From Marinospirillum insulare DSM 21763 (GTDB lineage Bacteria > Pseudomonadota > Gammaproteobacteria > Pseudomonadales > Halomonadaceae): a DNA stretch of 52,308 bases. Position 1 is the first letter of the stretch. Each line of letters starts with the position of its first letter. The notes under the pieces were generated by a model, which did not search any database, had not been told where the DNA came from, and saw only the letters and a list, made by a program, of their open reading frames with translations. Location of the stretch: positions 1 through 52,308 of the forward strand of contig NZ_JMLW01000022.1 in assembly GCF_000686905.1 (NCBI RefSeq). Direction: 5' to 3'. Below, piece after piece: positions 26,885 through 35,928 of this stretch. The translations under genes and the position numbers were made by a program.

Positions 26885-29719
26885 CTAAGCTTCGAAAGCA
26901 TCAGCAACCAAGCGATTTTGCTGTTCTACGTGCACACTAACATAACCTGATGCTGGTGCTGCAGAAGCAGTACGACCAGCAAAACTAAACTGTTGATTAA
27001 GCTCAGGTTTAATTTGATTAAGTACATTGCGCATGTGGTGTTGACTAGAGTACCAAGCACCCTGGTTTTGTGGTTCTTCTTGACACCAAACCACTTTTTC
27101 TAGGTGAGCATACTGAGCTAGCTCTACTTCCAAGTCTTTTTCTGGGAAGGGGTAGAGTTGCTCAATGCGTACAATTGCCGTGTCATCACAACCTAGCTCT
27201 TCACGCTTAGTCACTAAGTCATAATAAACTTTACCACCACACAAGATAACTTTCTTAACCTTCTTCGCTTCTAGGTTGCCTTTGTCACCTATGATGCACT
27301 CAAAACGACCATTGGCTAAGTCTTCTAATGTAGACGTTGCATCTTTATGGCGTAGTAAGCTTTTAGGTGACATAACGACTAGCGGCTTACGAAGAGGACG
27401 TAAAGCTTGGCGACGTAGGAGGTGGAAAATTTGTGCAGGTGTAGTTGGCGTACAAATCTGCATATTGTGCTCAGCACAAAGTTGCAAATAGCGCTCTAAA
27501 CGTGCAGAGGAGTGTTCAGGCCCCTGCCCTTCATAACCATGAGGTAGTAACATGGTTAACCCACACAAACGACCCCATTTAGTTTCGCCAGAAGAGATAA
27601 ACTGGTCGATAACTACCTGAGCACCATTAGCAAAATCACCAAACTGAGCTTCCCAAATAACTAAAGCATCTGGCTTAGTTGTTGCATAGCCATATTCAAA
27701 GGCTAGTACAGCTTCTTCAGATAGGAAGGAATCATGAATAATGAATTTACGCTGATTAGGCTTCATGTTTTGTAGCGGAACAAACACACGACCATCATTA
27801 AAGTCATGTAAAACAGCATGACGGTGTGAGAAAGTACCACGCCCAACGTCTTGACCGGTAATGCGAATTGGCAAGTCTGCATCTATAAGTGTTGCGTAGG
27901 CTAAAACTTCGGCAAAGCCCCAGTTAATAGCCATAGCGCCGGCTTGCATTTTTCGACGGTCTTCATAGATTTTTGAAACTTGACGCTGCATCTGAAAACC
28001 TTCAGGAACTTCGCACATTTTACCAGCAAGTTCTTGAAGCTTTTTCATCTCGACACTGGTGTCGTATTCAGCAGTCCATTCGTGACCTAGGTAGGGCGTC
28101 CAATCAACAAATAAAGCTTTATTAGGTTCTTTAACTAAAGAATTAGCAACGTGCTGACCGTTATCTAGCGCGTCACGGTAGTCATCACTTAGTTGCTTAT
28201 CTTCTTCAGCGGTTATCAAACCAGTTTCAACCAACTGTGAACCGTAAATTTTACGAGTGGTTGGGTGCTTAGCAATTTTTTGATACATCAGCGGCTGAGT
28301 ACCGGATGGCTCATCTGCTTCGTTATGACCACGACGACGGTAACAAACCAAGTTAATGACCACATCACGCTTAAACTGCATGCGGTAATCAACAGCAACC
28401 TGAGTAACGTGCAACACAGCTTCTGGGTCATCGCCATTCACGTGAAAAATAGGTGCAGATACCATTTTTGCAACATCAGTACAGTATTCAGAAGAGCGTG
28501 TATCTTCAGGTTTTGCCGTAGTAAAGCCAACCTGGTTATTAATAACGATATGAATAGTACCGCCAGTCTTATAGGCACGGGTTTGAGACATTTGGAAAGT
28601 CTCCATTACCACACCCTGACCAGAGAAAGCCGAGTCACCGTGAATTGAGATAGGTAGCACTAGCTCGCCTTCTGTATCGTCACGACGATCTTGGCGTGCA
28701 CGTACCGAACCTTCGATTACGGGTGAAACAATTTCTAGGTGAGACGGGTTAAAAGCCATGGCTAGGTGAACTTCACCGCCCTTGGTCATCACGTTAGATG
28801 AAAAACCTTGGTGGTATTTAACATCGCCCGAACCTGACTCAATAACAATTTTTCCGTCGAATTCTTCAAATAGCTCTGCAGGACTTTTACCTAGAATATT
28901 AACTAGGGTATTTAAACGCCCCCGGTGAGCCATGCCTATTACAACTTCTTTCACGCCATAAGAACCCGAGCGCTGGATGATTTCATCCATAATAGGAATA
29001 TAAGATTCACCACCTTCTAAACCAAAGCGCTTAGTGCCTGGGTACTTAGAGGCTAGGTAGTTTTCTAAACCTTCCGCAGCCACTAGGCGCTCTAACAAGT
29101 GCTTACGCACTTCAGGGCTAAAGTCTGGCTTGGATCGAACGGATTCAAAGCGTTGCTGCAACCAGCGTTTTTCTTCCGTGTCGACTATGTGCATAAATTC
29201 TGCACCGATAGTGCCACAGTAGGTTTGGCTAATTGCTTCGTGAATTTCGCGCAGCGTTGCTTTTTCTTTACCAATAAAAAGCGAACCTGTTTGGAACTCC
29301 TGATCTAAATCATCGTTACTCAACTGATGATAGCTTAACTCTAGATCAGCAATTGCCTTACGCTGCATTAAGCCTAGTGGATCTAGGTTAGCTTGTTGGT
29401 GACCGCGAAAACGGTAGGCATTGATCAGCTGTAGGACTTTAACCTGCTTTTTGTCGCTCAGGCTATCGCCACCACTACTGGCAGTGCGTGAAATACGTTG
29501 ACGGGCCAAACGGGAGAAATGATCGCGAACAGGCGCTAAAGGAAGATCCTGCGCTGATGCGCCTTCCGGACGGGGGAGCTTATTGAAATACTCACGCCAC
29601 TGCTCCGGTACGGCGTTAGGGTCGTTAAGATACTCTTCGTAGAGTTCTTCGATATAGTGAATATTGCCCCCATAAGTATGAGAGGAATTCCACATCAACT
29701 CCATGCTGCCTTCTTGCAT
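26885..29719 (-). CDS. sucA: 2-oxoglutarate dehydrogenase E1 component
   Basis: A 944-residue thiamine diphosphate enzyme that decarboxylates 2-oxoglutarate and loads the succinyl group onto SucB. It shows the E1o N-terminal peptide YIEELYEEYLNDPNAVPEQW, the active-site block MAHRGRLNTLVNILGKSPAELFEEF, SIHGDSAFSGQGVVMETFQMSQ, the thiamine site DVVINLVCYRRRGHNEADEP, and GQDVGRGTFSHRHAVLHD. I start at ATG 29719 (MQEGSMELMWNSS), with AGGGTG at a good distance; an in-frame GTG/TTG-type extension to 29764 is not conserved. It follows sdhB after a 257-bp gap that holds three hairpins. Confidence 0.96.
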   Translation of the reverse strand: MQEGSMELMWNSSHTYGGNIHYIEELYEEYLNDPNAVPEQWREYFNKLPRPEGASAQDLPLAPVRDHFSRLARQRISRTASSGGDSLSDKKQVKVLQLINAYRFRGHQQANLDPLGLMQRKAIADLELSYHQLSNDDLDQEFQTGSLFIGKEKATLREIHEAISQTYCGTIGAEFMHIVDTEEKRWLQQRFESVRSKPDFSPEVRKHLLERLVAAEGLENYLASKYPGTKRFGLEGGESYIPIMDEIIQRSGSYGVKEVVIGMAHRGRLNTLVNILGKSPAELFEEFDGKIVIESGSGDVKYHQGFSSNVMTKGGEVHLAMAFNPSHLEIVSPVIEGSVRARQDRRDDTEGELVLPISIHGDSAFSGQGVVMETFQMSQTRAYKTGGTIHIVINNQVGFTTAKPEDTRSSEYCTDVAKMVSAPIFHVNGDDPEAVLHVTQVAVDYRMQFKRDVVINLVCYRRRGHNEADEPSGTQPLMYQKIAKHPTTRKIYGSQLVETGLITAEEDKQLSDDYRDALDNGQHVANSLVKEPNKALFVDWTPYLGHEWTAEYDTSVEMKKLQELAGKMCEVPEGFQMQRQVSKIYEDRRKMQAGAMAINWGFAEVLAYATLIDADLPIRITGQDVGRGTFSHRHAVLHDFNDGRVFVPLQNMKPNQRKFIIHDSFLSEEAVLAFEYGYATTKPDALVIWEAQFGDFANGAQVVIDQFISSGETKWGRLCGLTMLLPHGYEGQGPEHSSARLERYLQLCAEHNMQICTPTTPAQIFHLLRRQALRPLRKPLVVMSPKSLLRHKDATSTLEDLANGRFECIIGDKGNLEAKKVKKVILCGGKVYYDLVTKREELGCDDTAIVRIEQLYPFPEKDLEVELAQYAHLEKVVWCQEEPQNQGAWYSSQHHMRNVLNQIKPELNQQFSFAGRTASAAPASGYVSVHVEQQNRLVADAFEA

Positions 29720-29849
29720 TCTGTTATCACCCTGCATGAAGGGGAGTCCATTCGCTTTGACCACTGAATCAAATAATACTCAGTTCCCCTGGCCGCTGCG
29801 AACAAACGGGGAAAACCCGTATCCCCTGATGGTTACTAAATTATAGTCA

Positions 29850-29959
29850 GAAGCCAGTGACCTGCACTGGCTTCGTCTTGGGTATTGTACCCCACTGACA
29901 GAAAAACAGACAGTGGGTGGCACAGGGTTTTATTCAAGACTTTCGGCTTAGAAAGTCTT
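29850..29959 (-). repeat. Three consecutive hairpins between sdhB and sucA
   Basis: Three dyads lie in the gap: GAAGCCAGTG (29850-29859) with CACTGGCTTC (29865-29874), CCCACTG (29891-29897) with CAGTGGG (29911-29917), and AAGACTTTC (29936-29944) with GAAAGTCTT (29951-29959). On the minus strand none is followed by a long T run. They probably shape transcript processing or partial termination between the succinate dehydrogenase and 2-oxoglutarate dehydrogenase parts. Confidence 0.7.
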
Positions 29960-29976
29960 TTTACTTTTCTTACAAC

Positions 29977-30681
29977 TTAAGTAGCGTTATTCAACAACAT
30001 ACCACGAATGTTACCGATAGCACGCGTTGGGTTTAGACCCTTAGGGCAAACCGCTACACAGTTCATAATACCGTGACAACGGAATACACTGAACGGATCA
30101 TCCAACTCAGCCAAACGCTCTTTTGTTGCAGTATCGCGACTATCGATTAAGAAGCGATAAGCCTGTAGCAAACCTGATGGCCCAACAAACTTATCAGGAT
30201 TCCACCAGAAAGACGGGCAAGCCGTTGAACAACATGCACAAAGAATACACTCGTACAAGCCATCTAGCTTTTCACGATCTTCTGGTGTTTGCAGACGCTC
30301 AATCGCTGGTTCAGGCGTATCGTTAATCAAGAAAGGTTTAATGCGCTCGTACTGCTTATAGAAAAGCGACATATCAACCACTAGATCACGAATAACGGGT
30401 AAACCAGGCAAAGGGCGTATAATTAGCTTGTTGTTTTTCACTACATCTGAAACAGGTGTAATACAAGCTAGGCCATTTTTACCATTCATGTTTAAACCAT
30501 CGGAACCGCATACACCTTCACGGCAAGAACGACGGTAAGACATTCCATTGTCTTTTTCTTTAATTAAATGCAGTACATCCAACACCATAATATCTTTACC
30601 TTTGGTGTCGATTTCAAAGTCCTGCATGTAGGGCTTTTTATCCGTTTCCGGATTGTAGCGATAAACTGATACCTGAAGCAT
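29977..30681 (-). CDS. sdhB: Succinate dehydrogenase iron-sulfur subunit
   Basis: A 234-residue electron-transfer subunit of respiratory complex II. All three cluster motifs are visible: the ferredoxin-type 2Fe-2S site CREGVCGSDGLNMNGKNGLAC (about 55-75), CILCACCSTACPSFWW for the 4Fe-4S cluster, and CHGIMNCVAVCPKGLNP for the 3Fe-4S cluster. It passes electrons from SdhA to the quinone site at SdhC/D. It lies 27 bp after sdhA on the same transcript. Confidence 0.97.
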   Translation of the reverse strand: MLQVSVYRYNPETDKKPYMQDFEIDTKGKDIMVLDVLHLIKEKDNGMSYRRSCREGVCGSDGLNMNGKNGLACITPVSDVVKNNKLIIRPLPGLPVIRDLVVDMSLFYKQYERIKPFLINDTPEPAIERLQTPEDREKLDGLYECILCACCSTACPSFWWNPDKFVGPSGLLQAYRFLIDSRDTATKERLAELDDPFSVFRCHGIMNCVAVCPKGLNPTRAIGNIRGMLLNNAT

Positions 30682-30708
30682 CTTTACTCTCCCAACATCA
30701 AATTCTGA

Positions 30709-32496
30709 TTAGTAAGTACGCACTTTTGGTTCAAAATGCTTCAACATCTCGCCCTGAATCATTTTTGGAGCTCGATTAACCGCACGCTTACTTAATGTTT
30801 TAGTGGCAGGTGAATAAACCGAGTGCATCAACCAGTTTTCATCATCACGCTCTGTAAAGTCATTACGGCTATGAGCACCACGGCTCTCACGACGCTCATA
30901 AGCAGATATAGCAGTTGCTTCAGCCACTTCCAGAAGGTTATCTAGCTCTAGTGCTTCAATACGGCCGGTATTAAATGCTTGGCTCTTATCTTCTAGGTGT
31001 GCTTTACCAATACGCTCACGCAGATCTTTTAACTGCTCAATACCTTTTTCCATGAACTCGCCATCACGGAATACACCAAAGTAATTCTGCATGCAGTTTT
31101 GCAGCTCAGTACGCAACGCATGAACAGACTCACCATCTTTAGACTCATTCCAGCGATTCATACGCGCAAGAGCTGATTCGATATCTGATTCAGCCGCATC
31201 GTCATACTCAATGCCTTGGTCAAGCGCCTGTTCAATGTACAAACCAACAGCACGACCAAATACAACTAAGTCTAGTAGTGAGTTACCACCCAAGCGGTTG
31301 GCACCATGTACGGATACACAAGCCACTTCACCACAAGCAAATAAACCATTAACAATCTGGTCATTACCCTCTGCATCAATAGTGATAGCTTGACCATGAA
31401 CATTAGTAGGAATACCGCCCATCATGTAGTGACAGGTAGGCACAACAGGAATAGGTGCTTTTACTGGGTCAACGTGTGCAAAGGTTTTAGATAGCTCACA
31501 AATACCCGGCAGGCGCTTGTTCAATACCTCTTCACCTAGGTGATCTAGCTTCAAGAAAACGTGATCACCATGCTCACCAGCACCACGGCCTTCAAGAATT
31601 TCCATAACCATTGAACGTGCAACAACGTCACGACCAGCCAAATCTTTAGCATTGGGTGCATAACGCTCCATAAAGCGCTCACCGTCTTTATTAATCAGGT
31701 AACCACCTTCACCACGGCAACCTTCAGTTACCAAGGTACCAGCACCATAAATACCAGTGGGGTGGAACTGCCACATTTCCATGTCTTGCATAGCTAAGCC
31801 AGCACGCAGCGCCATACCTACACCATCACCCGTATTAATAAGAGCGTTAGTGGTAGAAGCATAAATACGACCAGCACCACCAGTCGCCATAACAGTTGCT
31901 TTAGCTTTAATGAAAATGGTTTCACCATCTTCAATGCAAATAGCAATACAGCCAACCACATCGCCTTTAGCATTTTTTACTAGGTCAACGGCATACCATT
32001 CGTTTAAGAAGGTTGCTTCATTTTTTAAGTTACCCTGGTAAAGCGTATGCAAAAGCGCGTGACCTGTACGGTCTGCTGCAGCACAAGTACGTGCAGCCTG
32101 ACCACCTTTACCAAAGTCTTTTGACTGACCGCCAAAAGGACGCTGGTAAATACGGCCTTGCTCAGTACGTGAGAAAGGTAAACCCATGTGCTCTAGTTCA
32201 AATACCGCTTTAGGGCCTTCACTACACATGTACTCGATAGCGTCTTGGTCACCAATGTAGTCGGAGCCTTTAACGGTATCGTACATGTGCCAGCGCCAAT
32301 CATCGTTAGGATCATCAGAAGCAATGGCGCAGGTAATACCACCTTGCGCAGACACGGTATGTGAACGAGTAGGAAATACTTTAGAAATAACTGCTGTTTT
32401 ACGACCAGACTGCGCTAGCTGAAGTGCTGCGCGTAGACCGGCACCACCACCACCAACAATGATGGCATCAAACTCTAGTGTACGAAGTGTTGACAT
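30709..32496 (-). CDS. sdhA: Succinate dehydrogenase flavoprotein subunit
   Basis: A 595-residue catalytic subunit that oxidises succinate to fumarate. The FAD motif [22 protein letters not shown] is at 10-31. The FAD-linking histidine lies in [12 protein letters not shown], and the active-site region includes [27 protein letters not shown]-like [15 protein letters not shown] and the C-terminal [18 protein letters not shown]. It begins 3 bp after sdhD. The standard cofactor and substrate motifs seen here are intact. Confidence 0.97.
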   Translation of the reverse strand: MSTLRTLEFDAIIVGGGGAGLRAALQLAQSGRKTAVISKVFPTRSHTVSAQGGITCAIASDDPNDDWRWHMYDTVKGSDYIGDQDAIEYMCSEGPKAVFELEHMGLPFSRTEQGRIYQRPFGGQSKDFGKGGQAARTCAAADRTGHALLHTLYQGNLKNEATFLNEWYAVDLVKNAKGDVVGCIAICIEDGETIFIKAKATVMATGGAGRIYASTTNALINTGDGVGMALRAGLAMQDMEMWQFHPTGIYGAGTLVTEGCRGEGGYLINKDGERFMERYAPNAKDLAGRDVVARSMVMEILEGRGAGEHGDHVFLKLDHLGEEVLNKRLPGICELSKTFAHVDPVKAPIPVVPTCHYMMGGIPTNVHGQAITIDAEGNDQIVNGLFACGEVACVSVHGANRLGGNSLLDLVVFGRAVGLYIEQALDQGIEYDDAAESDIESALARMNRWNESKDGESVHALRTELQNCMQNYFGVFRDGEFMEKGIEQLKDLRERIGKAHLEDKSQAFNTGRIEALELDNLLEVAEATAISAYERRESRGAHSRNDFTERDDENWLMHSVYSPATKTLSKRAVNRAPKMIQGEMLKHFEPKVRTY

Positions 32497-32499
32497 GGA

Positions 32500-32847
32500 T
32501 TAAGCTCCCCACAAAACTTGAACGCCCCAAACCACATAGGCGAATAAAGCGATAACTACAACCAAGTGATAAATCACGCGTAGCTTAGCGCACTTAATAT
32601 AGTCCGTAGCTACCGTCCACATACCTATCCAGGCGTGAGCAGCAATTGAAAGCAAAGCTAACAAACTAAAAATACGCATTGTGGTGCCTTGAAAAAGTGT
32701 CTTCCAAGTTACAAAGTCAAGATCGCCATTCGTTAATAAAAAACCTAGCAAGAACACAGTGTAAGCCAACATAATAACAGCAGTTACACGTTGCATTAGC
32801 CAGTCAGCTAAACCGCTACGGCCAAAATTTGTGACATTGGTTACCAT
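32500..32847 (-). CDS. sdhD: Succinate dehydrogenase membrane anchor subunit
   Basis: A 115-residue protein with three membrane helices (about 20-38, 55-74 and 90-112). GRSGLADWLMQRVTAVIMLAYTVFLL and HAWIGMWTVATDYIK are the family marks; the Asp and Tyr before IK belong to the quinone/heme region. It overlaps sdhC by 7 bp. With SdhC it anchors SdhAB to the membrane and binds heme b and ubiquinone. Confidence 0.94.
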   Translation of the reverse strand: MVTNVTNFGRSGLADWLMQRVTAVIMLAYTVFLLGFLLTNGDLDFVTWKTLFQGTTMRIFSLLALLSIAAHAWIGMWTVATDYIKCAKLRVIYHLVVVIALFAYVVWGVQVLWGA

Positions 32848-33218
32848 ACCCAGACTCCTGCCAACACAGCCAATACAGCTGCTAGAATAAAGACAACTTG
32901 CGACATGGTGTGACCATTTTCTAAGTTCACGCCAATATCGAAGTCCATAATGATGTGCTTAACACCTGCTAGGCAGTGATAACCTAAAGCTGTCAGCATT
33001 CCCCAAAGCACAAATTTTGCTAGGAAATTATCTTGCAAAGTAGTTTTGACACTATCAAAACCAGCTGGAGAAGATAAAGACACATCAAATGCCCAGAACA
33101 TAAAAATCAGGCCAACAAATAAAATAACGCCGCTAATGCGGTGAGTTATCGATGCTAACGCTGATAAAGGAAATTTTATCGTCGATAAATCGAGGTTTAC
33201 AGGTCTATTGCTTTTCAC
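32841..33218 (-). CDS. sdhC: Succinate dehydrogenase cytochrome b556 subunit
   Basis: I start this 125-residue subunit at GTG 33218, giving the N-terminus VKSNRPVNLDLSTIKFPLSA, which is what the family has. The open frame extends to 33287, but that part (23 residues rich in Cys and Arg) is not family-like and lies in the leader. Three membrane helices follow; SITHRISGV contributes to the quinone site and LGYHCLAGVKHIIMD holds the heme-ligand histidine. It is the first gene of the supraoperon, divergent from gltA. Confidence 0.93.
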   Translation of the reverse strand: MKSNRPVNLDLSTIKFPLSALASITHRISGVILFVGLIFMFWAFDVSLSSPAGFDSVKTTLQDNFLAKFVLWGMLTALGYHCLAGVKHIIMDFDIGVNLENGHTMSQVVFILAAVLAVLAGVWVW

Positions 33219-33585
33219 GGCTCTACACACTCTTTTATAGTGCTTGCACAGGTTTCCCCGGCAACAAGCGATTATATTTAAAAGCACTCGCCAGAAAAAT
33301 GCTTAAATTACTAAGCAGTTTTCTGCTGCAGCACTTATCCCCCAAGTGCAGGTCACTGATTATAAGAACCAACAAATAGTTACGCAATCTATCCAAAGGT
33401 TGTGCACTGCACTAAAATAAGCGAATCTAATACTAAGCCTTAATTTAAGGCGTGGCGCATTCTAGCAAGCTAAACGTCAAATACTCTACACATTTAGCGT
33501 AATTGACAGGAGAAATTTCGCTTCTATAGTAGTGCCACCTTCATTTTCTAACTGCAAGAATGATCAAAACCTATAAGGAGGCCTT
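33219..33585. promoter_or_regulatory. Divergent sdhC / gltA control region
   Basis: A 367-bp gap with no gene. Leftward it carries a promoter TTGCGT (33387-33382), 17 bp, TATAAT (33364-33359) for the sdh-suc operon, and a second TATAAT-like box (33276-33271) with no good -35. Rightward it carries the gltA promoter. Between them lies a perfect 7-bp dyad around one base, GCCTTAATTTAAGGC (33437-33451), a plausible operator for a regulator acting on both units. The sdh leader (about 134 bases) can form small hairpins such as GCACTT/AAGTGC. Confidence 0.6.
33503..33530 (+). promoter_or_regulatory. gltA promoter
   Basis: A perfect -35 TTGACA (33503-33508) and a 5/6 -10 TATAGT (33525-33530) are 16 bp apart. 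Transcription should begin near 33537, giving a leader of about 50 bases before the gltA ATG at 33586, which has a strong AAGGAGG ribosome site. Confidence 0.75.
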
Positions 33586-34866
33586 ATGGCTGATAAGAAA
33601 GCAGTACTAACTATTGATGGCGTTGAGCAGACAGTCGAGCTACCTATACTTTCAGGTACCCTTGGCCCAGACGTAGTTGATGTACGTAGCTTAGGCTCAA
33701 CAGGTGTGTTCACCTACGACCCTGGCTTTATGGCTACTGCGTCTTGTGAATCTAAAATAACTTTCATTGATGGCGGCAAAGGCATTCTTCTTCACCGTGG
33801 CTATCCTATTGATCAACTAGCAGCTAAGTCTAATTACTTAGAGCTTTGCTACTTATTGCTTAATGGCGAACTACCAACAGCTGAAGAATACCAAGAGTTT
33901 TCCGAAACCATTAACCGTCACACCATGGTCCATGAGCAGCTAACTCAGTTTTTCAAAGGCTTCCGCCGTGATGCTCACCCCATGGCTGTTATGTGTGGCG
34001 TAGTCGGTGCACTATCTGCTTTTTACCATGAAGCTATGGATATTAGCGATGCTTATCATCGTAAAGTATCAGCTCATCGCTTAATTGCTAAAATGCCCAC
34101 TATCGCTGCCATGTGTTACAAGTATTCAACTGGCCAGCCATTTGTGTATCCACGTAACGACCTTTCCTACGCTGAAAACTTCTTACACATGATGTTTGCT
34201 ACACCTTGTGAAGAATATAAAATCAGCCCCGTGTTTGCTAAAGCCATGGATCGTATTTTCATGCTTCATGCAGACCACGAACAAAACGCTTCTACTTCAA
34301 CAGTTCGCCTAGCTGGCTCTACGGGTGCTAACCCCTTTGCTTGTATCGCTGCAGGTATCGCTGCACTTTGGGGTCCTGCTCACGGTGGTGCTAACGAAGC
34401 CGTACTAACCATGCTAGACGAAATTGGTGATGAATCTCGCATTGATGAGTTTGTAGCACGCGCTAAAGACAAAAATGACCCTTTCAAGCTAATGGGCTTT
34501 GGTCACCGTGTTTACCGTAACTTTGACCCACGCGCTAAAGTTATGAAAGAAACCTGTGATGAAGTGCTAGCTGAACTAGGCTTATCTGATGATCCGCAGC
34601 TAAAAATTGCTAAGCGCCTAGAGCAAATTGCACTAGAAGATGAATACTTTGTTGAACGTCAACTTTATCCCAACGTAGACTTCTATTCAGGTATCATTCT
34701 TAAAGCCATAGGCATTCCAACCAATATGTTTACCGTTATCTTTGCCATGAGCCGTACTATTGGCTGGATTTCACATTGGAACGAAATGATTAGCAACGAT
34801 TACAAAATTGGTCGCCCGCGTCAGCTTTACACCGGCGCACCTCAGCGTGACCTACCTAATCGCTAA
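33586..34866 (+). CDS. gltA: Citrate synthase (type II)
   Basis: A 426-residue enzyme that joins acetyl-CoA and oxaloacetate at the entry to the TCA cycle. Length and the N-terminal beta domain ([32 protein letters not shown]) fit the hexameric, NADH-sensitive gram-negative type. Catalytic blocks are [47 protein letters not shown] (two active-site histidines) and [15 protein letters not shown]; the catalytic Asp lies in [16 protein letters not shown]. It is transcribed alone from a near-consensus promoter, divergent from sdhC, and closed by a terminator. Confidence 0.97.
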   Translation: MADKKAVLTIDGVEQTVELPILSGTLGPDVVDVRSLGSTGVFTYDPGFMATASCESKITFIDGGKGILLHRGYPIDQLAAKSNYLELCYLLLNGELPTAEEYQEFSETINRHTMVHEQLTQFFKGFRRDAHPMAVMCGVVGALSAFYHEAMDISDAYHRKVSAHRLIAKMPTIAAMCYKYSTGQPFVYPRNDLSYAENFLHMMFATPCEEYKISPVFAKAMDRIFMLHADHEQNASTSTVRLAGSTGANPFACIAAGIAALWGPAHGGANEAVLTMLDEIGDESRIDEFVARAKDKNDPFKLMGFGHRVYRNFDPRAKVMKETCDEVLAELGLSDDPQLKIAKRLEQIALEDEYFVERQLYPNVDFYSGIILKAIGIPTNMFTVIFAMSRTIGWISHWNEMISNDYKIGRPRQLYTGAPQRDLPNR

Positions 34867-34884
34867 GCAACAACTGTTCTATCA

Positions 34885-34908
34885 AAGGCTGCTAAGGCAG
34901 CCTTTTTT
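34885..34908 (+). terminator. Rho-independent terminator of gltA
   Basis: AAGGCTGC (34885-34892) and GCAGCCTT (34897-34904) form an 8-bp stem with a TAAG loop, followed by six T. It lies 18 bp after the gltA stop and just before the ribosome site of the next gene, so that gene must read through or have its own promoter. Confidence 0.87.
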
Positions 34909-34924
34909 ATTACTTGGAGGAAAA

Positions 34925-35818
34925 ATGAGCACACCTAAAAAAATTGCCTTTATAGGGTTAGGCGTTATGGGCGGCCCAATGGCCAGCCACCTTGCTAAAG
35001 CCGGACATCAAGTCACCGTGTTTAACCGTACACCTGCTAAAGCCTCTCAATGGGTTCTAGAAAACCCTGACCACACATCTGCCTCTACACCCGCTGAAGC
35101 TGCAGCCAAGGCTGAAATAGTTTTTATATGCGTAGGCAAAGACGAAGACGTGCGCGAAGTTGTAACAGGCCAACAAGGCATTCTAACTAGCCTGCAAGCC
35201 GGCAGCCTTATCGTTGATCACACCACTGCCTCAGCCTCCCTAGCTAAAGAAATGGCTGCAGCCTGCCAAAAACAACAAATAAACTTTTTAGACGCACCTG
35301 TTTCAGGTGGTGAGCAAGGCGCAATCAACGGCCAACTAACAATCATGGTGGGTGGTGATGCATCAGCTTACGAGCGAGCAGAACCGATTATGCAGTTGTT
35401 TGCTAAAGCCGTTACCTATATGGGTGAAGCAGGCGCTGGTCAAATGACCAAAATGGTTAACCAAATCTGCATTGGTGGTCTTGTTCAAGCCTTAGCCGAA
35501 GGACTAAACTTTGCTGAAAAAGCAGGATTAGACCAACAAAAAGTTATCGATGTTATTAGCCTAGGTGCTGCAGGCTCATGGCAAATGAACAACCGTCACA
35601 AAACTATGATTGCCGATGAATATGAGCACGGTTTTGCTGTAGACTGGATGCGTAAAGACTTTGCTATCTGCCTAGATCAAGCGCGTGCACTTGATGCACA
35701 GTTGCCTGTTACTGCCTTGGTCGATCAATTTTATGCTGAAGTTCAGCAACAAGGCGGTGGTCGCTGGGATACCTCTAGCCTATTAAGGCGCATGAGAGCA
35801 TTCAAGCCACAAGCTTAA
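34925..35818 (+). CDS. 3-hydroxyisobutyrate/tartronate-semialdehyde reductase-type beta-hydroxyacid dehydrogenase
   Basis: A 297-residue NAD(P)-dependent enzyme. The Rossmann motif IAFIGLGVMGGPMASHLAKAGH opens the protein, DAPVSGGEQGAINGQLTIMVGG is the substrate-binding signature, and the catalytic lysine is in GAGQMTKMVNQ. NNRHKTMIADEYEHGFAVDWMRKDFAICLDQAR follows in the helical domain. The family includes 3-hydroxyisobutyrate dehydrogenase (valine breakdown), tartronate semialdehyde reductase and related enzymes; the sequence does not settle which. I start at ATG 34925 with TTGGAGG upstream; the longer open frame from 34808 runs through the end of gltA and its terminator. Confidence 0.88.
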   Translation: MSTPKKIAFIGLGVMGGPMASHLAKAGHQVTVFNRTPAKASQWVLENPDHTSASTPAEAAAKAEIVFICVGKDEDVREVVTGQQGILTSLQAGSLIVDHTTASASLAKEMAAACQKQQINFLDAPVSGGEQGAINGQLTIMVGGDASAYERAEPIMQLFAKAVTYMGEAGAGQMTKMVNQICIGGLVQALAEGLNFAEKAGLDQQKVIDVISLGAAGSWQMNNRHKTMIADEYEHGFAVDWMRKDFAICLDQARALDAQLPVTALVDQFYAEVQQQGGGRWDTSSLLRRMRAFKPQA

Positions 35819-35928
35819 GCGAGCGCATTGATTGTGCATATACTTCTAGCAGTTGTTGATTTTTAACTGCTGAACAGGTATTAAGTTGCATTGGTTAACA
35901 AAAACCCAAGTATTCAGGATTTTATTTT

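Noticed and set aside
34808-34924. N-terminal extension of the beta-hydroxyacid dehydrogenase
   Set aside because: It reads through the end of gltA and its terminator stem. The ATG at 34925 has a strong ribosome site and begins the Rossmann motif at the normal distance.
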